A stretch of DNA of 41,448 bases from Limnoraphis robusta CS-951 (GTDB lineage Bacteria; Cyanobacteriota; Cyanobacteriia; Cyanobacteriales; Microcoleaceae), in NCBI RefSeq assembly GCF_000972705.2, contig NZ_LATL02000083.1, positions 1-41,448 on the forward strand, read 5' to 3'. Within the stretch, counting starts at the first letter, position 1; each line of letters opens with the position of its first letter. The notes below the pieces were generated by a model. The model was not told the DNA's origin. It saw nothing but the letters and a program-made list of their open reading frames with translations, and made no database searches. A program made the position numbers and the translations under genes. This document shows positions 35,730 through 41,448 of this stretch, one piece after another.

Positions 35730-35843
35730 CATGTTACCGAAGAGGCTTAGGAAAAATTATGTAAAATAAAGAGTAACGCGATAGGAGCGATCGCCATCAC
35801 TCTAACCCTTCCAATAAAGTTATACAATTGAAAGCTTTTCAAT

Positions 35844-36185
35844 TTATTCAGTTTCTTCTTCCGTCGGATTTAAGGCTTGCTGTGAGGTGTGTCTAATATG
35901 GAGAATACGAACTAAAGAAACTTCATCATCCTCTAGTATTGTAAAAATAATGCGGTATTGATTGCGTCCCTTACCGTAAAGCAGTTGTCGAATTTCTAAG
36001 GTAAAGTATTCATTTTCTCTGGCTAAAGAACAACGTCTTGGCATCTCTGATAAAGAAGAGATTGCTTTCAGTAATCCTTCATACCAACTACTCGCTTTAC
36101 TTATGGATGTAATTTGAGACATCCAAAGAAACGCAGAATCAGCTTCAGCTTCAGCCAGACTCGAAATTTCAACTTGATATTTCAT
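35844..36185 (-). CDS. RelE/ParE-family toxin
   Basis: 113 residues from ATG 36185, which overlaps the antitoxin stop by one base (TGATG). The ParE pattern is seen: an N-terminal strand (YQVEISSLAEAEADSAFLWM), a helical hairpin (ASSWYEGLLKAISSLSEMP), and C-terminal strands (RQLLYGKGRNQYRIIFTI, VSLVRILHIRH). ParE toxins inhibit DNA gyrase and RelE toxins cut mRNA on ribosomes; the length and the C-terminal RILHIRH favour ParE. The overlap with the upstream antitoxin gene shows translational coupling. Confidence 0.88.
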   Translation of the reverse strand: MKYQVEISSLAEAEADSAFLWMSQITSISKASSWYEGLLKAISSLSEMPRRCSLARENEYFTLEIRQLLYGKGRNQYRIIFTILEDDEVSLVRILHIRHTSQQALNPTEEETE

Positions 36186-36436
36186 CAATCAATGGATAGG
36201 TTATATTTCTTACGTTGTTCATCAGCAAATTCATCAAAAGAACGAAATCGACCTGCTTCAAAGTCATTCAATCCTTTCTGGATACCCTTAACCGCTTCCT
36301 CTGTATCCTGCAATTCCCCTTCGAGAATTTCGGTAATAAGTTCAGCCGCAACAACAGAAATATCTCGTCCTTGTTGTATGGCTTTTTCCCGAAGCTTGGC
36401 TTCAATTTCTGGAGTTAGATTGACTACAATTGACAT
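36185..36436 (-). CDS. Antitoxin of the ParE-type toxin
   Basis: 83 residues. The N-terminus (MSIVVNLTPEIEAKLREKAI, then QGRDISVVAAELI) is a ribbon-helix-helix-like DNA-binding and dimerisation region. The C-terminal half (AVKGIQKGLNDFEAGRFRSF) would bind the toxin. As in other type II modules it precedes the toxin and probably represses their shared promoter. Confidence 0.85.
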   Translation of the reverse strand: MSIVVNLTPEIEAKLREKAIQQGRDISVVAAELITEILEGELQDTEEAVKGIQKGLNDFEAGRFRSFDEFADEQRKKYNLSID

Positions 36437-36536
36437 GGGCTAATTTTTTAATACCTCAAGGTTTGTCTATGATTCTAGTATTCTAGCAAATCCGAGTTGC
36501 TATTGCGGTTTAACGTTTGTTGAGCAGTTAGAAAAT

Positions 36537-36923
36537 TTAAAGCTTTTCTGACCTAACTCGCTGAATTTCATAATGATCAAAAGCCCTATCGCTACTAACA
36601 ATTACCAAAGAATGATTGATCGCCTGTGCAATTAACATTCGATCAAAGGGATCGCGATGATGAAGTGGCAAACTAGCATAACACTGTAAATCAGCAAAAA
36701 TTAGAGGTAAAACAGTTATATTAAGCTGTTCTAACAAACTAGGTAGTTCTTGAAATTCCAACTGTAACTCTAACTTTTGAATTGAAAGCTTGATGGCAAT
36801 TTCCCAGAGAGTAATGATACTAACAACCACAGTATCAGCAGTCTCAATAGTGTCTCTAATCTCTGGGGTTAGCTTGGGATTATCATCAAGAAACCAGAGT
36901 AAAGTATGAGTGTCTAGCAACAT
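36537..36923 (-). CDS. PIN-domain VapC-family toxin
   Basis: 128 residues with PIN acidic residues D4 (LLDTHTLLW), E41 (TLWEIAIK), D91/D94 (HHRDPFDRMLIAQA) and D112 (SSDRAFDHY). The LLDTHTLLW start and DPFDRML motif define the VapC subgroup common in cyanobacteria. It starts immediately after the stop codon of the upstream antitoxin gene (TAG then ATG). Likely an RNA-cutting toxin; the RNA target is unknown. Confidence 0.92.
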   Translation of the reverse strand: MLLDTHTLLWFLDDNPKLTPEIRDTIETADTVVVSIITLWEIAIKLSIQKLELQLEFQELPSLLEQLNITVLPLIFADLQCYASLPLHHRDPFDRMLIAQAINHSLVIVSSDRAFDHYEIQRVRSEKL

Positions 36924-37142
36924 CTACATATAGTCCTTTAAGTCTTCAAGCGGTGCATCAAAGTCATCCGACATCCAAATTTTTCCTTTCAATAATCCCG
37001 CTTCACGCTTTTTTTTCGGGGGTTCGAGTTGGGGCGATGTCTGGACGTATTTCTCTAACAAAAAGTCGATATAGTGAACAACTTCCGTTTTCAGGGAGTC
37101 AGGAAGGGCTGCAAATTTATCTAAAATCGTTGGTTCTATCAT
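36924..37142 (-). CDS. DUF2281-type antitoxin of the VapC toxin
   Basis: 72 residues from ATG 37142 (MIEPTILDKFAALPDSLKTE); an extension to 37202 is possible but less usual. The segment LPDSLKTEVVHYIDFLLEKY and the C-terminal GLLKGKIWMSDDFDAPLEDL are typical of DUF2281 antitoxins that precede PIN toxins. It abuts the toxin gene, so the two are coupled. The start is about 120 bp from the divergent GTPase gene. Confidence 0.88.
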   Translation of the reverse strand: MIEPTILDKFAALPDSLKTEVVHYIDFLLEKYVQTSPQLEPPKKKREAGLLKGKIWMSDDFDAPLEDLKDYM

Positions 37143-37263
37143 TGGTGTAACGGTGTCACTGTCGAACAAATTTTCAAGATTATTATAACAAATCCCCGCC
37201 AACGATTTAACCCGAACACGCTAAACTTGATACAAACGGTGCAGTTTGACTGAGGATAATATT

Positions 37264-39204
37264 ATGGTGCGATTAAAACCTTGGCAATGGGTTATTCTAG
37301 CTTTACCGATCGCTTCTGTTGTCATCTTCATCCTGGTAGCAGCAGGATATCAAATTAATCAATGGGGAATTAACTGGATCTGGGGAATTGTTACCCTAGT
37401 TTTTGTCGGTTGGCGGTGGTTGATAGTCCGATGGACAAAACCTGCGATCGCACAAATGGAAGCAGTGATAGCAGAAGTGAATAAAGATCTCGAAGCCAGT
37501 TTAGACAATGCAGAAACGCCCTTAGCCGGAGATGCAGCGACTCAACAAATAGAAACAAAATTACAAGAAATCATCGAACAAACTCGCAATGATGCACCTG
37601 TTTGGCAAGATTGGGTCACATTTTGGCAACGATGTCAGGATGTCGTTGTCACAGTCGCTAATACTTACTATCCTGAAGTCAAATATCCTTTATTAAATAT
37701 CTACATTCCCCAAGCTTATGGACTGATTCGTGGTACTGTTGATGATATGGATCGGTGGATGCAACAGTTATCCCCTGCCCTGAATCAAGTAACAGTTGGT
37801 CAAGCTTACCAAGCCATTGAAGTTTACCAAAAATTAGAACCTTCTGCGCGTAAACTTTGGCAAGTTTGGAATTGGGCAATGTGGGTGATTAACCCGGCTG
37901 CTGCTGCTGCAAGAGTTGCCAGTAAACGCTACAATGATCAAGCTAATCAACAATTATTGGTAAATTTGAGTCAAATGTTGCGAGAAGTTGCGCTCAGAAA
38001 TCTCAGTCGTCAAGCCATTACATTGTATTCAGGAACTCAACTTCCGGCGTCTGTTTTTTCCACAGAAACCCCAACTTTACCGAAAGCCCAAACTCAAACC
38101 CTACGAGAGATTTTTGAACAAGCAGAACCCACAGAAGAAGTTGAACAAAAACCTGTTAATATTTTACTGGCTGGACGAACCGGAGCGGGAAAAAGTAGTT
38201 TAATCAATACTTTATTTCAAGCCGAAAAAGCCGAAGTTGATGTTTTACCGAGTACCGATAAAATTCAAAGTTATCAATGGCAAACGCCCACAGGCGAAAC
38301 GTTAATATTGTGGGATACTCCGGGTTATGAACAAATTAATCGGTCTGATTTGCGGGATTTAGTGTTAGATTTTATCAACAAAACGGATTTGTTATTATTA
38401 GTAACCCCTGCTCTTGATCCAGCGTTACAAATGGATGTAGACTTTTTACAAGATATAAAAGCAGAAGTTGAAGATTTACGGGCAATTACGATTGTAACGC
38501 AAGTGGATCGTTTACGTCCCCTTCGAGAGTGGGAACCGCCCTATAATTGGCAAAGTGGAAATCGCCCCAAAGAAATTGCAATTCGAGAAGCAACCCAATA
38601 TCGAAGTGAACGATTAGGAGAAGTTTGTCATCAGGTTTTACCTGTAGTAACAGGAGATATAAATAGCAGTCGAAAAGATTGGGGGATGGATGCTTTATCG
38701 ATTGCTTTAGTAGAATTAATTTCGCCGACAAAACAACTCCGGTTAGCCCGATTTCTACGCAATTTAGATGCTCGTACTGTTGCCTCTGCTAAGATTATAG
38801 ATCGTTATACTTTCCAAATGACAACGACTCAAGGTTTAGCCGCATTAGTCAAAAGTCCAATTCTCAAATATATTGCTACCCTCTCAACAGGTTCCCCGAC
38901 TTTGGCTTATTTACTGGCTGAACAAATTCCGATTGAACAGTTACCTGTTGTGATTGGGAAACTACAAATGGGATATGATTTGTTTTCTCTGTTAAATCCC
39001 GATGAAGGCAAAAATCGCCGGAATTTTGACTTGCTAATGCTGTGGCCGTTATTATTAGAAAATCCCGGTAAACCGGAGCAAAATGCTTGGGCATTTGGTC
39101 ATGCCTTGGTGGAATATTGGACAAAAGATTTAACGATTGAACAATTGCGAAAACGGTTTGAGTATTATTTTCAGCAGGTGCAGAGTAAATCTGAGACGAC
39201 ATAA
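37264..39204 (+). CDS. Membrane-anchored GTPase
   Basis: 646 residues from ATG 37264, with GAGG upstream; a TTG at 37246 is less likely. Two transmembrane helices lie at the N-terminus (about 8-28 and 37-55). A long helical region follows (60-290). The G domain starts near residue 300: P-loop GRTGAGKSS (304-312), G3 WDTPGYE and G4-like TQVD. The C-terminal ~200 residues are helical. The G domain resembles YeeP/EngA-like 50S-type GTPases, but the membrane anchor suggests a membrane function. It diverges from the VapC antitoxin gene. The role is unknown. Confidence 0.82.
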   Translation: MVRLKPWQWVILALPIASVVIFILVAAGYQINQWGINWIWGIVTLVFVGWRWLIVRWTKPAIAQMEAVIAEVNKDLEASLDNAETPLAGDAATQQIETKLQEIIEQTRNDAPVWQDWVTFWQRCQDVVVTVANTYYPEVKYPLLNIYIPQAYGLIRGTVDDMDRWMQQLSPALNQVTVGQAYQAIEVYQKLEPSARKLWQVWNWAMWVINPAAAAARVASKRYNDQANQQLLVNLSQMLREVALRNLSRQAITLYSGTQLPASVFSTETPTLPKAQTQTLREIFEQAEPTEEVEQKPVNILLAGRTGAGKSSLINTLFQAEKAEVDVLPSTDKIQSYQWQTPTGETLILWDTPGYEQINRSDLRDLVLDFINKTDLLLLVTPALDPALQMDVDFLQDIKAEVEDLRAITIVTQVDRLRPLREWEPPYNWQSGNRPKEIAIREATQYRSERLGEVCHQVLPVVTGDINSSRKDWGMDALSIALVELISPTKQLRLARFLRNLDARTVASAKIIDRYTFQMTTTQGLAALVKSPILKYIATLSTGSPTLAYLLAEQIPIEQLPVVIGKLQMGYDLFSLLNPDEGKNRRNFDLLMLWPLLLENPGKPEQNAWAFGHALVEYWTKDLTIEQLRKRFEYYFQQVQSKSETT

Positions 39205-39733
39205 AACTTGTCTATAGCAGTGTGAAATAATTCGGAAAAATCCTACCAGTTTACAGCCCCCATTATTGGGGGTTTGGGGGCTAAACAATTTTCAAATGAT
39301 TTCCGATTGCTATATCTTATCCTGTGACACCTAGCAATAAGGCGGAGTTCCTGACTACTAGGTGATATTATATCCGATTCAAGAAATAGGATTTCTGTAG
39401 GGGCGGGTTCATTACAGTTTACAGTTATACAGTTATCAGTTACCAGCTTTTACAGTTTACAGTTTACAGTTATTAGTTATTAGTTCTCAGTTATCACTAT
39501 TGACTGTTGACTCTATGCACGAAGTTGCTCTCTTGCAAACTTTGCTCTCGCCGGAAACCGCGCCCGCCGCAAGGCAAGCGCTCTACGCAGGCGTAACCCC
39601 AAGCTCGCACTTCGCGCTGTTGACTGTTGACTGTTGACTGGTCACTGTAAACTGTTCACTGGTCACTGTTTAAACCCGCCCCAGCCCTAATATTAGAGTT
39701 AATCAACCGGACTTGATCTCATTTAATCATCCA
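39205..39733. other. Repeat-rich spacer
   Basis: 529 bp with no gene. It contains CCCCCA/TGGGGG hairpin at 39257-39272 (possible end of the GTPase transcript), a CACCTAG ... CTAGGTG inverted repeat at about 39327-39363, and the large GGGGCGGGTT-bounded element at 39400-39682. The middle is low-complexity ACAGTTTACAGTTATCAGTT-type sequence. Confidence 0.55.
39400..39682. repeat. GGGGCGGGTT-bounded element, copy 3 (enlarged)
   Basis: Perfect ends GGGGCGGGTT (39400-39409) and AACCCGCCCC (39673-39682), 283 bp apart instead of about 57. The interior starts and ends with degenerate runs of CAGTTTACAGTTAT and TGACTGTTGACTG and has a GC-rich block at about 39548-39620. It looks like a short palindromic element that has been filled by other repeats. 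Confidence 0.6.
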
Positions 39734-39958
39734 TTAACTCGTGACTTCAAAACTCGTTTCAATCACTTCAGGGATTTCCTGTAACTCCGGTTCTTTATTT
39801 TCCCAAGAAATTTTAAAGGGAAGAGTTCCAAAACAACAAGATTCCCACTCACTCTGAACCGGGACTTGAAACAATTGACATAAGCCACCACGTCGCCCTT
39901 CAGGTTTATAGGAGCGGCAATTTTTACAAGTAGATGGAACATTTTTTTGTCTTTTCAT
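39734..39958 (-). CDS. Small Cys-rich protein
   Basis: 74 residues. Four or five cysteines lie in the first 42 residues: CKNCRSYKPEGRRGGLCQL, then WESCCFG. The spacing could bind zinc or an iron-sulfur cluster. The last 25 residues are acidic. The pattern looks conserved among cyanobacteria, though I cannot name a family. A basic start (MKRQKNV) and a simple context give no function. Confidence 0.65.
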   Translation of the reverse strand: MKRQKNVPSTCKNCRSYKPEGRRGGLCQLFQVPVQSEWESCCFGTLPFKISWENKEPELQEIPEVIETSFEVTS

Positions 39959-40161
39959 TCAATATCTCCGCAGAGCTTCTGATTCGATTGTTTATCACAA
40001 CCCAGCTTGTGCTTTGTTGCAGAGTTTACAGTTTTACAATTATTGAGATATTGAGATTTGAGTCAAGAATTAAAGGAAAAATTAATTAAAAACTAGACAA
40101 GGATAAAAAATAACGATTGAACAACTGCTTATCCTTGCCTAACTTATTAGGGGGTAAAAGT

Positions 40162-41067
40162 TTACGGATTGCCGAAACTTTGTGAGCCAGTATAACCGGA
40201 TAACTCAGCTAATTTATCTAACCGTTGCACCCCAGAATACTGTTGACCGTTCACTTCCCAGGTGGGATAACCCTTAATATTTGCAGCTTGGCACAACTGG
40301 GGTTGAGCGTTTTTCCCCTTTGAATCACACTCAATATAAGTCAGCTTCGTAACAGCTTCTTTTCCGAATAATTGCTTTTGAGTTTTGCAATGATCACACC
40401 AAAAAGCCCCATACATTTTCGCTCCCACTTGAGTCAGATGTTCGGCTAGGGCTATGTTAGCCGGATTAGATGCTGTTGTCACGCCGTAAGTTTCTTGAGT
40501 TCCTGCTTGAGGGTTGTTTAAGGGAGCATAAACACCTAAAGTCCCAATAATGGTGATCATCCCCACAATTAAGCCTGTAAACATAAGTTGACCGATATCT
40601 TCCCAAGAATGACCGACAATCGTTAACAGAAATAAACTCAACGAACAAACAGCCGAAGCGATACAATATAAACAGAGAGATTGAATTTTAAACGCCATTA
40701 AATACATTAAATAGCTGCTAAAAATCATCATGGCGACTCCCCCCGCAAACATCAGCAACCAAGTCCAATATTCGGCTTTTTGACGTAATTCTTTTTGAGA
40801 CTCCGGGTTAATCAACCAAGGTGCAACAGCCATTGTTCCCATACCGCTATAGGCTAAAAACCCAAACAAAGCTAACGGTAAACCAAACACGACAGCATAG
40901 GGACTTGACAGCACCTTGTCACACCCTGTTACGGGACAAGCGGCACTTCCTCCCGTCAACTTGACAATCGTCAGATAAGCGGTAACAACAGCCCCAAAAG
41001 CGGCAATCGTTGCGATAATAAAGCGAGATTTGCGTTGAATCCAAGGTGTAGAACGTTGGCGAAGCAT
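40162..41067 (-). CDS. Vitamin K epoxide reductase-thioredoxin-like fusion
   Basis: 301 residues. An N-terminal VKOR domain with four to five membrane helices carries the loop cysteines C44 and C49 (SAACPVTGCDKVL) and the active-site pair C132-x2-C135 (SLCLYCIA). A thioredoxin-like domain follows (about 200-300) with C224-x2-C227 (FWCDHCKTQ) and C247/C259. Cyanobacterial VKOR homologues pass electrons from protein thiols to quinone and so make disulfide bonds in exported proteins; plant LTO1 does this for photosystem II assembly. All key cysteines are present. The divergent LapA-domain gene starts 86 bp away. Confidence 0.95.
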   Translation of the reverse strand: MLRQRSTPWIQRKSRFIIATIAAFGAVVTAYLTIVKLTGGSAACPVTGCDKVLSSPYAVVFGLPLALFGFLAYSGMGTMAVAPWLINPESQKELRQKAEYWTWLLMFAGGVAMMIFSSYLMYLMAFKIQSLCLYCIASAVCSLSLFLLTIVGHSWEDIGQLMFTGLIVGMITIIGTLGVYAPLNNPQAGTQETYGVTTASNPANIALAEHLTQVGAKMYGAFWCDHCKTQKQLFGKEAVTKLTYIECDSKGKNAQPQLCQAANIKGYPTWEVNGQQYSGVQRLDKLAELSGYTGSQSFGNP

Positions 41068-41153
41068 AATTACAGTTTCCTATCCTCTATTTTGATGTGA
41101 TATACTGGCGATCGCTAGAGTGATTAGACGTGCGATTGGATAGCCGCTTTCCT

Positions 41154-41387
41154 ATGAAAATCATATCCCCGATTTTAACCTGTCTGATTTTAGCGGTTGG
41201 AATGAGTGCGATCGCAATTGTTTCAGTCCAAAATGCGACCCCCGTCTCAATTAAGTTTCTTACCTTCGAGTCTATACAAATTCCGGTCGGAGTTATTCTG
41301 GCGTTTAGTGTGGCTGTCGGGTTGATTTTCACTGCAATTTTAATCCCCATAGGGCAACGAGTCAGCGTCACATCCGAAGAAGAATAA
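41154..41387 (+). CDS. LapA-domain (DUF1049) small membrane protein
   Basis: 77 residues from ATG 41154; an upstream start at 41130 is less likely. Two transmembrane helices (LTCLILAVGMSAIAIVSVQ and VGVILAFSVAVGLIFTAIL) are joined by a short loop with VQNATPVSIKFL, the hallmark of lipopolysaccharide assembly protein A domains. The C-terminus is short and acidic. In enterobacteria LapA/YciS helps control LPS synthesis; the cyanobacterial role is unknown. Confidence 0.82.
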   Translation: MKIISPILTCLILAVGMSAIAIVSVQNATPVSIKFLTFESIQIPVGVILAFSVAVGLIFTAILIPIGQRVSVTSEEE

Positions 41388-41396
41388 ATCTCTGGT

Positions 41397-41448
41397 AGGG
41401 GCGGGTTCCCCAACAATCTATGTCTCCCATAAATAACTGATATAAACC
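41397..41448. repeat. GGGGCGGGTT palindromic element, copy 4, cut by window end
   Basis: GGGGCGGGTT begins at 41397, 10 nt after the LapA-domain gene, and the interior (TATGTCTCCCATAAATAA, GATATAAACC) matches the copy at 35673-35729. The window ends inside the expected right arm. Confidence 0.7.

Noticed and set aside
39420..39500. Possible CRISPR-like array of CAGTTTACAGTTAT units
   Set aside because: Units are degenerate, too short and unspaced; no regular spacers and no cas genes are present.

Overview
The window reads as chromosomal DNA of a cyanobacterium, probably a filamentous Oscillatoriales-type strain (the order is inference). Evidence seen directly: two dark-operative protochlorophyllide reductase subunit genes (chlL, chlN), an omega-3 acyl-lipid desaturase of the DesB type, an HHL1-like small protein, a VKOR-thioredoxin fusion, several Uma2-type genes, and many HIP1 octamers (GCGATCGC) scattered through genes and spacers. 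No rRNA, tRNA or CRISPR array was recognised.

Left part (1-8.1 kb): a TnpB gene of an IS200/IS605-type element is cut by the window edge and its left-end hairpin overlaps the 3' end of a radical SAM gene. Five genes then run on the minus strand: MscS channel, egtD (histidine N-alpha-methyltransferase), radical SAM 2, MscS channel, radical SAM 1 (in transcription order). egtD and radical SAM 2 are 17 nt apart. A perfect 31-bp palindrome separates egtD from the upstream MscS gene. Next (8.2-11.4 kb) come a broken AraC-family regulator, a SIS-domain sugar isomerase/deaminase and relics of another TnpB element.

Middle (11.4-17.6 kb): chlL, a very acidic protein with a 46-residue repeat, and chlN lie in one orientation, followed by a membrane-linked GTPase and a Uma2 protein. 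At 17.7-20.2 kb a DUF4209 protein carrying an RNxxxHG (R-x4-H) motif is followed after 5 nt by a PIN-domain RNase. Then come a Vat-type acetyltransferase, a secreted fasciclin protein with four perfect 33-bp repeats, a PH-domain protein, an aldo/keto reductase, a membrane protein and a 2OG-Fe(II) oxygenase.

At 25.6-27.8 kb a DUF262 (GmrS-like, DGQQR) gene and a HEPN-domain gene form a compact pair with a strong ribosome binding site. This pair and the DUF4209-PIN pair are the best candidates for under-described defence or toxin systems.

Right part (27.8-41.4 kb): small conserved cyanobacterial proteins, Uma2, an odd protein ending in a Tudor/chromo-like domain, ilvA, a DUF3754 membrane protein, desB, two toxin-antitoxin modules (ParE-type and VapC-type), a second membrane-anchored GTPase, a Cys-rich small protein, VKOR and a LapA-domain protein. 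Spacers hold small palindromic repeats: a family with GGGGCGGGTT ... AACCCGCCCC ends has three complete copies and a fourth that the right window edge cuts; an AAAAACCCGGTTTCT hairpin occurs twice.
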